In this document: positions 9,869-18,845 of the stretch, one piece after another
How positions within the stretch are numbered: the first letter of the stretch is position 1
Layout: each line of letters begins with the position of its first letter
Assembly (NCBI RefSeq): GCF_014193655.1
Contig: NZ_JACHZQ010000002.1
Coordinates: 248,001-312,000 of the forward strand
Direction of reading: 5' to 3'
Source of the DNA: Rhizobium sp. BK313
GTDB taxonomy: Bacteria > Pseudomonadota > Alphaproteobacteria > Rhizobiales > Rhizobiaceae
Length of the DNA: 64,000 nt
Made by a program: the position numbers and the translations under genes
The notes under the pieces: model-generated
Told to the model about the DNA's origin: nothing
Database searches by the model: none
What the model saw: only the letters and a program-made list of their open reading frames with translations

Positions 9869-10113
9869 CTTTTCTCTCCTTGTCAGAGTGTCGGGGTGTA
9901 GGGCACCCACTCTTCAAGCCATTAAAGTCGGCTCTCACTAACGTCTGTCATCGCAGAACGATCCCACAGAATTGAGGCGGCTATCATCGCTATCCCGACT
10001 AATATAAGCTCTCTCGCAGGAGACAACAGCCCGTCAATGCTTCACTTTTTCGATCAGCTTCATTACACCCCAACGTCCGACATCCGATCGAGCGTGAACC
10101 CCGGCCGCGGGTA

Positions 10114-11376
10114 TCAGGATCGGGCTTTGTGATGCGCCATGCCTTTGCCATTGGTTGCGAAGGCGAAGACGTCGACGGGTTCGCCGAGGCCCTTGAGAGG
10201 GAAGGCGCCCAAGCTTTCCATCTCGATTTCACAGCCTGCCATTTCAACGAAGGCCTTGGACAACAACACCGGCCGCTTAACCTCCTTGGTCAGCGTCTCC
10301 AGGCGCGACGCGACATTGACGGCCGGCCCGATGACCGTGAAGTCGAGGCGGGTTCGCGATCCGATATTGCCATACATCACGTCACCGACATGCACGCCGA
10401 CGCCGTAGCGCAGCACCTCGTGGCCATTGCGGCTGTTCTCTTCGTTCAGCACGCTGACCGCGGCCTCCGCTTCGCTGATCGCTTGCAGAAGATTGGCGCA
10501 AGCCATGGGGTTGCTCAGCGGAAAAATCGCCAGCAGTCCGTCACCCATGAATTTGAGGATCTCGCCGCCATGTTTCTCGATCGGCTCCGACATCGCGTCG
10601 AAATAGCCGTTTAGAAGCTCGATAACGTCGTCGCGCGGCCACATATCCGAAATCGTCGTGAAGTCGCGCAGATCGCAGATGAGGATCGCTGCGCCGACGG
10701 TGGTGCCGCTGCCGCGGGTGGTTGCACCGGCAAGGATCTGCTCGCTGGCATGCGGTCCCACATAGGTGCGCAGAAGCGTCCGCGCCAGGACGTTCTTCAG
10801 TCTGATCTCGCTCACCAGCGTCAGCGCTGGCAGGAGATCCTTCAGGAAGATGACATGCTCTTCGGTGAAACCGCCCGGCGCGTCGGCGGCAAAGGTGACG
10901 ATGTGGCGCTTGCCGAGCGTGTGGTAGATCGGCCATGCGATATAGTCGGTCAATCCTTCGGCATGCATATCCTCATAGAGCGGGTAGGCCGGCCGATCGG
11001 CGGCATTCAGATCTTCAAGGTTCTGGCGGACCTCGTCGGCACCATTGAAGATCTCGTTGATCGGGCTTGCCAGAAACTGCGGCGTCGTCTCGACGCCATA
11101 GCTGAAGGTGCTGATATTGGCCTCCTCAAGGCCGACGCGCCAGAGGATGCGTGCGCCAAGCCACTGCGGATGAAGCGTTCTGAAATGCAACGTCGCCCTT
11201 GCAACGGGCACACCGGCTGCTCGCAATCTCACGCACAAGTCCACGAGAATATTGTCAATGAAGCGTTCGTTGCGGGTGTCATGCACCAGCCAATCGAGGA
11301 TCTTGCTCCGTTTTGTCGGCCATATCCCGTCGCTTTCGCCATGCGAGCCGGCCGTCGCCTCCGGTGAAAATTGCAT
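10114..11376 (-). CDS. Adenylate cyclase, class III
   Basis: 420 residues. The N-terminal half (about 20-200) resembles a GAF-like regulatory region typical of rhizobial adenylate cyclases. The C-terminal half (about 220-400) is a class III catalytic domain with the two metal-binding aspartates in LICDLRDFTTISD and FMGDGLLAIFPL, the substrate-region segment VGVHVGDVMYGNIGS, and the transition-state asparagine/arginine stretch GPAVNVASRLETLTKE. It should make cAMP from ATP in the cytoplasm. No transmembrane segment is seen. It is flanked by the DUF992 gene and, on the same strand upstream, the MHYT-GGDEF-EAL gene. Confidence 0.9.
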   Translation of the reverse strand: MQFSPEATAGSHGESDGIWPTKRSKILDWLVHDTRNERFIDNILVDLCVRLRAAGVPVARATLHFRTLHPQWLGARILWRVGLEEANISTFSYGVETTPQFLASPINEIFNGADEVRQNLEDLNAADRPAYPLYEDMHAEGLTDYIAWPIYHTLGKRHIVTFAADAPGGFTEEHVIFLKDLLPALTLVSEIRLKNVLARTLLRTYVGPHASEQILAGATTRGSGTTVGAAILICDLRDFTTISDMWPRDDVIELLNGYFDAMSEPIEKHGGEILKFMGDGLLAIFPLSNPMACANLLQAISEAEAAVSVLNEENSRNGHEVLRYGVGVHVGDVMYGNIGSRTRLDFTVIGPAVNVASRLETLTKEVKRPVLLSKAFVEMAGCEIEMESLGAFPLKGLGEPVDVFAFATNGKGMAHHKARS

Positions 11377-11698
11377 TGCCCATACCCCACGAATACTTAA
11401 TCTTTTTGACGCGCGATGGTCCGCGCCGAAGCGTAAATATACGCCGATTGTCGTTTCTCTGGAACGACAATCGGCCTCGACGACCGATTTTGTAAACCGG
11501 CGCGCGAAGCTATGTGCCCTTCGCTCCGCGCGTTCAAAGGCAGATAGGATCGACCTTTGCCTTTGTTAAGAGTGAGGTGGTCGACCTATGTGGCCGCTTT
11601 TCGCAATTTAGGCCGCGCGGCCTCAGACTCTCCCGCAACGAGAGAGATAACGGATTTTTCAGAGAGCCTTTGTCTTTCTCTCCGAGGCAAGGAGCAGG

Positions 11699-13804
11699 TC
11701 AGCCCGAACGGGCGGCAGAATGAACCGCCGGTTCCTCCGGATGCATTGTCGTGGCTGTCCTTCCCAAAAGCTCCGAGCCCGTCAGCCTGATCTGGCCGCT
11801 AGTGACGATCTGGTCCAGAGGTACTGGGCGGCCCAGCAAATAACCCTGTGCTTCATCACAGCCTTCCGTGCTCAAAAGCGTAAGTTGGCCCTGCGTCTCG
11901 ATGCCTTCGGCCAGTACTGGAATATCCAGGCTCTTGCCGAGAGCCAGCACAGCGCGAATGATCGCCTTGGCCTGCGGACTGGATTCGATTTCGCTCATGA
12001 AGGAGCGATCGAGCTTGATCTTGTCGAAGGGGAAGGATCGCAGCGTGTCGAGCGAGGAATACCCTGTACCGAAATCGTCAAGAGCAATGCTGACGCCGAG
12101 CGCCTTGATCCGGCGCAACATATGCAGCGAGCGCTCCCGATCGGCGAAGATGGTCGATTCCGTCAGTTCCAGTTCCAGTCGATCTGCTGGCAGTCCTGTT
12201 TCAATCAGGATTTCGAGGACGAGCTTCGGCAGATCGGTGTGCGCGAATTGAACCGGAGAAAGATTGACGGCAACCTTATAGGGAGGTTCCCATGACGCGG
12301 CCCTGGCGCAGGCGGTTCGCAGCACCCATTCCCCCATTTGCTGGATCAGGCCATTTTCCTCCGCCAGTGGGATGAACTCGGCAGGTGGAATGAATCCATG
12401 TTGCGCATGCTCCCAGCGAAGCAGGGCCTCATATCCGCAGACTTCGCCGGTCGAGATGGACGTCTGCACCTGGTAGTGAATATCCAACTGGTTGTTTTCG
12501 ATTGCTTGCCGAAGCTCGCTTGCCAGCGTCCTGCGAGCTCTGACGGTTTCATCCATTGATTGCTCGTAGAAGCAAACCGCTCGCATGATGTCCGTCTTGG
12601 CGCGGTACATGGCGAGATCTGCGTTGTTGATCAACGCCTCTTTGCTGTCGGCATTATCGGGGTAGAGGGCAACGCCAAGGCTGGCTCCCGGGACAACCTC
12701 ATAATCATCGATGCGAATGGGCTTGAAGAGAGCCGCTTCGAGACGCGCCAGAAAATCGGCAAGGCCCGCCTGGTGCTGCATGCGGTAAACGGCAGCAAAT
12801 TCATCACCGCCGAGCCGGGCGGCGAACTCGCCATCACTGAGAAGATTGCTCATGCGCCGCGCGAGGATCTTCAGCACCTCGTCGCCGGCGGCATGGCCGC
12901 GAAGATCGTTGATCTCTTTGAAGCGGTCGAGATCAATGCCAATCAGAGCAACCTTGTCTCCCGTTTCTTCGGCAATACGAAGTTCATGATCGAGATAATC
13001 GTTGAAGCTCGCCCTGTTCGGGAGGCTGGTCAAGTTATCATTCATGGCCATGTGCCGAAGTCGTTCATACGATTCCGCGCGCATGCTGTTATCGATGAGA
13101 TAGCTGGCAAGCCCTGCACCGACGATGATCAACGCAACCCCGGCGACGGCCAGTGCGAGCGCCTGCAGAGCGGCTGGATCCGAAAACGAACCGTCGATCA
13201 GCATTGGCGAAACGCGGAACGCCGTCATTCCAGTGAAATGCAGGCTGACGATCGCCAGAACGAGAACGCCCGTCGCAGTATATTTATCGATCCGAGAGAC
13301 ACGGCGCATCGCGAAATGCAGGGCCAAGCCAGAAAACACGACAGAGAGGAAGATCGACGCTACAAGGTAGGGCCTGTCCCACGAGACGATACCTTGCACG
13401 CGGTAGGCCATCATGCCGGTATAGTGCATCGCGACAATCGCAAGTCCGACGATACCGCCTCCTACGGCCGGTGCCAGCCGCGTGAGACCGCTTGCCGCCA
13501 CGATAAGGCCCAGTTGAACACCGACCATGGCGATCAATAGCGACACAATGGTCATGACCGGATCGAAGCTTACAGGCACATCCGGATAATAGGCCAGCAT
13601 CGCTATGAAGTGCGTGCACCAGATCGCGGAGCCAGCCGCGACCGTCGTCAGAAGATGCCATCCGATCCGCTGTGCACCTGTCGTGCTGGCCGCCCGGTCG
13701 AACAAGCGGATGATGACCCAGGAGCCCGCGATGCATACAACTGCTGCTACGAGCACCAGCCAGATATTATGTTTGCCGACTATACAGCCCAATACGGTCA
13801 TCAT
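11699..13804 (-). CDS. MHYT-GGDEF-EAL protein (c-di-GMP turnover)
   Basis: 701 residues. The N-terminal 240 residues form a seven-helix MHYT sensor with three motif copies (CTHFIAM, MHYTGM, LHFTGM) thought to bind a metal and sense a gas or redox state. A GGDEF domain follows (about 265-425) with an intact GGDEF (RLGGDEFAAV). The I-site position has no RxxD (SNLLSD precedes), so product inhibition is probably absent. An EAL domain (about 435-690) keeps YEALLRWEH, ELTEST, DDFGTGYSSL, KLDRSF and AEGIET, the residues of an active phosphodiesterase. Both activities could be present; MHYT would set the balance. Two adjacent ATGs open the gene, with only a weak GAAAG upstream. Confidence 0.92.
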   Translation of the reverse strand: MMTVLGCIVGKHNIWLVLVAAVVCIAGSWVIIRLFDRAASTTGAQRIGWHLLTTVAAGSAIWCTHFIAMLAYYPDVPVSFDPVMTIVSLLIAMVGVQLGLIVAASGLTRLAPAVGGGIVGLAIVAMHYTGMMAYRVQGIVSWDRPYLVASIFLSVVFSGLALHFAMRRVSRIDKYTATGVLVLAIVSLHFTGMTAFRVSPMLIDGSFSDPAALQALALAVAGVALIIVGAGLASYLIDNSMRAESYERLRHMAMNDNLTSLPNRASFNDYLDHELRIAEETGDKVALIGIDLDRFKEINDLRGHAAGDEVLKILARRMSNLLSDGEFAARLGGDEFAAVYRMQHQAGLADFLARLEAALFKPIRIDDYEVVPGASLGVALYPDNADSKEALINNADLAMYRAKTDIMRAVCFYEQSMDETVRARRTLASELRQAIENNQLDIHYQVQTSISTGEVCGYEALLRWEHAQHGFIPPAEFIPLAEENGLIQQMGEWVLRTACARAASWEPPYKVAVNLSPVQFAHTDLPKLVLEILIETGLPADRLELELTESTIFADRERSLHMLRRIKALGVSIALDDFGTGYSSLDTLRSFPFDKIKLDRSFMSEIESSPQAKAIIRAVLALGKSLDIPVLAEGIETQGQLTLLSTEGCDEAQGYLLGRPVPLDQIVTSGQIRLTGSELLGRTATTMHPEEPAVHSAARSG

Positions 13805-14025
13805 CGTCTAATAGCTTTCAAGACGCAAAAGTGCGTTTAGCTTTATTCTCTAATTTCCGTTTCTTTAATTCTAGTGAAGACAGTCAGCAGTTAGGATGCC
13901 GCGGCGCCCTGCGCTCGGCTCGGCTCTGAATTGGCCTGGTTCGATTTTCACCGCCTGCCTTTTGGCGAACCGCTGGTCTCTCGGCGGAACGAAACGATAT
14001 ATGGTTGCTCGCCTCTACTGAGGCT

Positions 14026-14496
14026 TTATTTTTCCTCGCTGGCTGTCGGCTCCCGAACGGGATGCACAACGGTATCCTCTGGTCCCAGCACGCGCCCATC
14101 CTGGGAGCGAAGCTCCAGTTTTTGTACGGGAAGGCCCCGCATCCTGTCGACCAGAAGAACGTGAGCTTCGTCGGGCTCGAAGAAAAAGTCCTCGCCCCAC
14201 TGCCTAATGGCGACCAGCAATGGAAAGAGACCGCGCCCCTTTTTTGTCAGCACGTATTCCTGATAGGGACTGCCGTCTGACGCTGGGACAGCGTCCATGA
14301 TGCCATGAGCGATGAGGTTGCGCAGGCGGGCCGCAAGGATATTCTTCGCGAGCCCCAGGCTCTTCTGGAATTCTCCGAACCGCCGCAGGCCGTCGAAGGC
14401 ATCGCGGACGATCAATAACGTCCACCCGTCACCGATCGCATCCAACGGTCTGGCAACGCCACAACTCGAATTCTTGTGGCTTATTCTTTTGACCAT
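14026..14496 (-). CDS. HxlR-family transcriptional regulator
   Basis: 156 residues; ATG 14496 has AAAGGAG upstream. It begins with the typical HxlR cysteine region (NSSCGVARPLDAIGDGWTLLIVRDA), then the winged helix (FGEFQKSLGLAKNILAARLRNL, wing YQEYVLTKKGRGLFP). The C-terminal 50 residues (FFFEPDEAH onward) go beyond a minimal HxlR domain, as in longer rhizobial members. It is divergently arranged with a dehalogenase-like hydrolase, and the shared 170-base spacer holds a pair of near-identical 19-base direct repeats. That makes the hydrolase its likely target. HxlR proteins often respond to aldehydes or oxidants through a cysteine; the single cysteine near residue 11 could do this. Confidence 0.88.
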   Translation of the reverse strand: MVKRISHKNSSCGVARPLDAIGDGWTLLIVRDAFDGLRRFGEFQKSLGLAKNILAARLRNLIAHGIMDAVPASDGSPYQEYVLTKKGRGLFPLLVAIRQWGEDFFFEPDEAHVLLVDRMRGLPVQKLELRSQDGRVLGPEDTVVHPVREPTASEEK

Positions 14497-14571
14497 CGCG
14501 ACCTCACTCCTTTGCTGCATGTCACCCACGTCGCCCGCCGAAACCGGCCGGGATCATTTCATCTCCACCAT

Positions 14572-14627
14572 AGTGGTTGCAATTTGAAACTTCAATCGAT
14601 ATGAAGTAAGTGGTTTTAATTTGAAAC
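14572..14627. promoter_or_regulatory. Pair of 19-bp direct repeats in the HxlR / hydrolase divergent promoter
   Basis: AGTGGTTGCAATTTGAAAC at 14572-14590 and AGTGGTTTTAATTTGAAAC at 14609-14627 match at 17 of 19 positions and start 37 bases apart. Small inverted repeats overlap each (TTGAA-AC-TTCAA at 14584-14595, GGTTT-N7-AAACC at 14612-14628). Their place between a regulator and its divergent neighbour is what an HxlR operator would look like. Confidence 0.6.
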
Positions 14628-14662
14628 CATACGCGAACCATACGCGAAAAGAGGAGATATCC

Positions 14663-15583
14663 ATGGTTCAATCAGACGCGACCTTCGGCGGCACCTTCCC
14701 GTTTTCACCACATTTCACCGGCGCTCCCGGTTTCCGGATGCACTACGTCGATGAGGGGCCGCGTGAGGCCGAGGTCGTGTTATGCCTTCACGGCGAGCCC
14801 ACTTGGGGATACCTCTTCCGGCATCTGACCTCGGCGCTGCGCAGCACTTATCGAGTGGTCGTTCCCGACCATATGGGTTTCGGCAAGAGCGAGACGCCGC
14901 AGGACCGCAGCTATTGGCTGCAGGATCACATCGACAATCTGGAGCGCTTTGTCCTTTCGCTCGATCTCAACGACATCACCCTCGTCATGCATGACTTCGG
15001 CGGTCCGATGGGCATGGGGCTTGCCGCCCGCCATCCCCATCGCATTCGTCGCGTGATTGCCACCAACGGACCAACGCCGTTCGGCCAAGCCGATCTTATC
15101 GAACGGGCGATGGCGAATGCCGCCGTCTCGCCCTGGTTCCAATGGATCGTGAAATCGGAAGCGGACGGCAGCCTTGAAGCAGTGCTCGGTCAACTCAACT
15201 TCAACATGCTGAGCACACTTAAGCTCAATGGTTTTGAGAACAACACGCTCATCACCGATACATGGCTCGCTGCTTATGCCGCGCCCTTCGCACGCCCGGC
15301 GGATTGTCTCGGTGCGATTGGCTGGGCCAAGGGCTTTGCTACGAACGCGCATAGATTTGAGATACCTGACGCGGCCGCCGACCGCGCGATCCGTGCCAGG
15401 CCCGCTCTTGCCATTTGGGGTGAGGCGGACCGCACGCTCCACGCGGAGCATTTCCTGCCGCTGTTTGCCGAGCTTTTCCCGGCCGCTCCGGTCCATCGCC
15501 TGGCGGGCGTCGGTCACTATTGCCTGGAGGATTCGCCGGAAGCGATCGCGGCTCTCATCACGGAATTTATCCGACGGACCTAG
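14663..15583 (+). CDS. Alpha/beta hydrolase, haloalkane dehalogenase-like
   Basis: 306 residues; ATG 14663 follows AGAGGAG. The fold motifs are those of the haloalkane dehalogenase branch: HGEPTWGYLFRHL (oxyanion-hole region and tryptophan), the aspartate nucleophile in VMHDFGGPMG rather than a serine, an acid near IWGEADRTL, and the catalytic histidine in GVGHYCLED. The lid is between about 150 and 220. Dehalogenases cleave carbon-halogen bonds with water, but close relatives are epoxide hydrolases or have unknown substrates, so specificity is open. It is transcribed away from the HxlR regulator that probably controls it. Confidence 0.82.
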   Translation: MVQSDATFGGTFPFSPHFTGAPGFRMHYVDEGPREAEVVLCLHGEPTWGYLFRHLTSALRSTYRVVVPDHMGFGKSETPQDRSYWLQDHIDNLERFVLSLDLNDITLVMHDFGGPMGMGLAARHPHRIRRVIATNGPTPFGQADLIERAMANAAVSPWFQWIVKSEADGSLEAVLGQLNFNMLSTLKLNGFENNTLITDTWLAAYAAPFARPADCLGAIGWAKGFATNAHRFEIPDAAADRAIRARPALAIWGEADRTLHAEHFLPLFAELFPAAPVHRLAGVGHYCLEDSPEAIAALITEFIRRT

Positions 15584-15798
15584 ATCAGCGGCTTGCTGTT
15601 CGAAAGTCAAATTGCGTCTGCACCTTTGCTGGATCTATCGTCTTTTCGCGAAGAAGGGCGCGCATATGTTCGACTGACCGTAAATGTGACTATACCGGCA
15701 TGCTGCTCAGGGCTATGTCGAAGGTAGATCCGGGCCGTTCTCCGTTTCGGCGGCGGCGATCCGAACGCAAGCAATAGAGCATCCCAAGGAGGCGATTC

Positions 15799-16965
15799 AT
15801 GAACCCGTCCGAAACATCGCGGATCATCGCAAACGAGGCCAAAAAATGGCGCCGCGAGATTCACCAATATCCGGAACTGCTGTTTGACCTGCCGCGCACG
15901 TCGGCAATGGTGGCGGAGAAGTTGAAGGCCTTCGGCTGCGACGAGGTGGTGACCGGGATCGCCAAATCAGGCGTCGTGGCGGTGATTGCGGGCAACCGGG
16001 GCGACGGCAAGACGATTGCGCTTCGCTGCGACATGGATGCACTGCCGATGTCGGAACAGACGAACCTGCCCCATGCATCGAAAGTGCCGAACATGATGCA
16101 TGCTTGCGGACATGACGGCCATACCGCCATTCTCCTTGGGGCCGCCAAGCGCTTTACCGCCGATCGCAATTTCGCCGGCAAGATCGTTCTGATCTTCCAA
16201 CCGGCGGAGGAGGGCGGCGGCGGCGGGCGCGTGATGCTGGAAGAAGGACTGCTCGATCGCTTTGGCATCGATGAAGTCTATGGCATGCACAATCAGCCGG
16301 GGCTTGCCGTCGGTTCGTTCGCTATCCGCAGTGGCCCGATGATGGCAGCAGGCGATCGCTTCGTCATCACCATCAACGGGCGGGGCGGTCACGCGGCTTC
16401 GCCACATCTTGCCCGCGACCCGGTGCTTGTCGCTTCGCATGTCATCGTCGCGCTCCAGTCGATCACATCGCGCTTTACCGATCCGTTCGATCCGGTCGTC
16501 GTCTCCGTCACCTTCATCAGCGGCGGTGATCGGAAAGCGCTGAATGTCATCCCTCCCGCGGTTGAAATCGGCGGCACGATCCGGACGATGCTGCCGGCGA
16601 CACGCCGGGCCGTCGAGCAACGGTTTCGCGACGTGGTCGTGGGGACGGCGAAGCTCTACGACGCGCAGGCCGAAATCGATTGGCGCCCTGGGTATCCGGT
16701 GACCGTCAACAATGCCGAGAAGACCTCGGTCGCGATCGCCGCCGCCGAGAGCATCGTCGGCGCGGAGCGCGTCGATGGCAACTGGCCGATGACGATGGGC
16801 TCGGAGGATTTTTCCTACATGCTCGAAAAGCGGCCTGGCGCGATTATCTGGCTCGGCAATGGCGACAGCGCCGATCTCCACAATCCGGCATACGATTTCA
16901 ATGATAGTGCGATCGCCTACGGCATCGATTATTGGGCCGCCCTGGTTGCGCAACAACTGTCGTAG
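15799..16965 (+). CDS. M20 family amidohydrolase (hippurate hydrolase / aminoacylase type)
   Basis: 388 residues; a strong AAGGAGGC precedes ATG 15799. It should hydrolyse N-acyl amino acids or related amides in the cytoplasm. Metal-centre motifs are complete: RCDMDALPM, HACGHDGHTA (cysteine and histidine ligands), QPAEEGGGG (catalytic and metal glutamates), GMHNQPG, and a distal glycine-rich SEDFSYM with histidine in DLHNPAYDF. The dimerisation lid starts near GPMMAAGDRF. The enzyme resembles HipO, amidohydrolases of indole-acetyl amino acids and N-acetyl-diaminopimelate deacetylases; the sequence alone does not separate these. The 215-base gap after the hydrolase suggests its own promoter. 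Confidence 0.87.
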   Translation: MNPSETSRIIANEAKKWRREIHQYPELLFDLPRTSAMVAEKLKAFGCDEVVTGIAKSGVVAVIAGNRGDGKTIALRCDMDALPMSEQTNLPHASKVPNMMHACGHDGHTAILLGAAKRFTADRNFAGKIVLIFQPAEEGGGGGRVMLEEGLLDRFGIDEVYGMHNQPGLAVGSFAIRSGPMMAAGDRFVITINGRGGHAASPHLARDPVLVASHVIVALQSITSRFTDPFDPVVVSVTFISGGDRKALNVIPPAVEIGGTIRTMLPATRRAVEQRFRDVVVGTAKLYDAQAEIDWRPGYPVTVNNAEKTSVAIAAAESIVGAERVDGNWPMTMGSEDFSYMLEKRPGAIIWLGNGDSADLHNPAYDFNDSAIAYGIDYWAALVAQQLS

Positions 16966-17025
16966 CTGAACGCGGAGAGCGGTAGCATTCGGCCACAGCA
17001 GATCGACGCCTGGAAAGTCAGCGCC

Positions 17026-18126
17026 CTATTTCCGGGCGGTCTCGATCTTGATCCAGTCCAGCTCCAACGTGTCCGAGGATGGAATATAGTCGCGATACTG
17101 GCCGATCTTAAACTTGGTCATCGGCGGAGATAGTGGGTCAGGATCGTAGCCAATCTTGCCCGTTATCCTGGCGATGAACCTGCCGTCCTGATGAATCTCG
17201 ATGAATGCGTTGCCGTCACGACCGGCCTGCACACGATAGCGCATCTCGACCCATTCCCCCGCCGGCGTCGACAGGACGGGATTGCGCCCGTACTGCACCT
17301 TCAAATCAGGCGCGCAAGCCTTGCCGCCGCTATCCTCCGGCCGGATGGACTGGCAATAGTGCGGCGTGCCATTTTTCCAGACGAGATTGCTTCCTTTCGC
17401 GGGCGCTGACGCGATCAAGCACCGGCACATATCATCCTGAACCGTGACATGCAGGATGCCGTCGTCATAGCGCTGGGCAAGAAACGGGCTTGGCGACCAG
17501 CCCTCGAACTCCTGCTCATACCGACTGTTGATCGGCTCCTGTTTCCATTGCGCTGTTATCCAGCGAATGGAATCCCTATCGTTCAGAACCTCTTTGGGCA
17601 TGCGAAACCGGAAGGAATAGACGAGCGGCACGTCGGACCTTCGAAAGAGCGGCTTTTGCAGGCGAAGCTCTTCACGCTGAATGCATTCATTCTCCTGGTG
17701 AGCTGCCTTGACCCGGTCCCAGGCAGCTTCGCTGCAATATGGATCTGGCTGGCCCGCCGTCGGCGCCCATATCGGCTTCGCTTTCGCGAAGAAATTCGTT
17801 CCGAGAAATTCCGGCCTGCTGAAGTCGGTCACCAAGTTGTGTTGCGCGCTCAGCATCTCCTTCGGCGCTCTGCAGGCGGGTTCGCACCTCTTGCCGCCGA
17901 GCGAGGATTCGTTGACGGTAATTCCAGCAATATGATCCTTCTTGTCGGCTGGATTGGCAGAAAATGTCACCGGCGTATTTTTGTTGTCGATCTGACAGGA
18001 ACACCATTGATTCTGATCGAGCACCGGCGAGCTGAAATCGTCGTAGAGAAGCTCGGCCGCCGACGCGCTGGATGTGACTGCAACAAAAATCGAAAGAAAC
18101 ATAGCAACAGGCGTCAAACGCCGCAT
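17026..18126 (-). CDS. Exported polysaccharide lyase-like protein (heparin lyase I fold)
   Basis: 366 residues starting at ATG 18126 behind GGGGGACG; a longer start at 18141 would add five residues. Residues 1-24 are a signal peptide (FLSIFVAVTSSASA). The mature protein has the jelly-roll pattern of the polysaccharide-lyase family related to heparin lyase I / PL20: an opening DDFSSPVLDQNQWC, a central RWITAQWKQEP, and a C-terminal strand pair GEWVEMRYRVQAG with IHQDGRFIARITG. It has many cysteines (about 12), fitting a disulfide-bonded periplasmic or secreted protein. Substrate is unknown; glucuronan-like or exopolysaccharide cleavage would fit a rhizobial lifestyle. Confidence 0.7.
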   Translation of the reverse strand: MRRLTPVAMFLSIFVAVTSSASAAELLYDDFSSPVLDQNQWCSCQIDNKNTPVTFSANPADKKDHIAGITVNESSLGGKRCEPACRAPKEMLSAQHNLVTDFSRPEFLGTNFFAKAKPIWAPTAGQPDPYCSEAAWDRVKAAHQENECIQREELRLQKPLFRRSDVPLVYSFRFRMPKEVLNDRDSIRWITAQWKQEPINSRYEQEFEGWSPSPFLAQRYDDGILHVTVQDDMCRCLIASAPAKGSNLVWKNGTPHYCQSIRPEDSGGKACAPDLKVQYGRNPVLSTPAGEWVEMRYRVQAGRDGNAFIEIHQDGRFIARITGKIGYDPDPLSPPMTKFKIGQYRDYIPSSDTLELDWIKIETARK

Positions 18127-18288
18127 CTTCGTCCCCCACACGCACGCATTGCACCTTGGAAGAAGGTTTAAACACAGAATTTCGTCAATTGAAATGCAGC
18201 GAAAGGACGAAGACCCCGATGTCTTTGCGTTGTACCAGCGGACGTCGATCTTGCGGTTAAGCCAGTTTGCGATTCGGCTCTCGCATGA

Positions 18289-18489
18289 GACCGGCAGGTC
18301 GGTAGAGGTCGGGTAACAGCCGTTGAATTCGGTCTTCTTTGGGCGGATGCGCCTGTCTCCAGCCTTCGGGCGGCGAAATTATCGCTGCAGAAAGGAGCGA
18401 CGAACAAGGGAGGCCACCGCGTCAACGCGATCGGCCTGGTCAACCAGGCGATCGTCGAGGTGCAGGCCGGCATGGCTGTCGCCAACTGA
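18289..18489 (+). pseudogene. C-terminal remnant of a KGGHR-motif small exported protein
   Basis: A 66-codon open frame ends at TGA 18487. Its last 39 residues (AAKLSLQKGATNKGGHRVNA and on to VEVQAGMAVAN) look like the C-terminus of small alphaproteobacterial proteins carrying a KGGHRxxAI helix followed by AIxEVxAG. There is no ATG or usable GTG, and the upstream part is unlike the family N-terminus (signal peptide and helical repeats). I take it as the surviving end of a gene that lost its start. The family match is from memory of the motif, not from a search. Confidence 0.4.
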
Positions 18490-18536
18490 CCGCGCTCCCC
18501 CGGAAAGCTCCTTCTTTATTGAGTTCAAGCTCCTAG

Positions 18537-18845
18537 TTATCGCACGTGGCAGCTGGTCGATCTGCCGGGCGCTTCCAGCTGCGCGTTGTCACCCTTGATC
18601 CAGAACACCACACTGCCATCAGTGTAGCGCGCGCCAGAACCGGAGAGCCCCTGCGGCAAGCGGAAGCTGCGCCCACCTGTCGTAATCAAAACCTCGTTCG
18701 GTGATTTCACGAAGCTTGCGGTTAAAGTCGTGCCGTCGTCGCAGCGATAGATCACTCCCGCGTGGTCCTGCGCGAAAGCAGGGGCCAGGCCCGCCAAAAG
18801 CACTGCGCCCGGCACTCCAAACACCGCCATACCGATCCTACTCAC
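18537..18845 (-). CDS. MliC-family C-type lysozyme inhibitor
   Basis: 102 residues from GTG 18845, which follows a clear AAGGAGATAGAC; an in-frame ATG farther upstream at 18923 has no ribosome site. Signal peptide to about residue 25 (LLAGLAPAFA). The mature domain is MliC: VIYRCDDGTTLTASF, then a central strand with FRLPQG, GSGARYTDGSVVFWIKGDNA, ending in a conserved cysteine (STSCHVR) that pairs with the first. The protein would block C-type lysozymes of plant, animal or protozoan hosts in the periplasm or outer membrane. There is no lipobox cysteine, so it is probably soluble (PliC-like). Confidence 0.82.
   Translation of the reverse strand: MSRIGMAVFGVPGAVLLAGLAPAFAQDHAGVIYRCDDGTTLTASFVKSPNEVLITTGGRSFRLPQGLSGSGARYTDGSVVFWIKGDNAQLEAPGRSTSCHVR

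Noticed and set aside
12560..13540. 326-codon plus-strand frame opposite the MHYT-GGDEF-EAL gene
   Set aside because: High GC third positions keep the opposite strand open; no motif or ribosome site is present.
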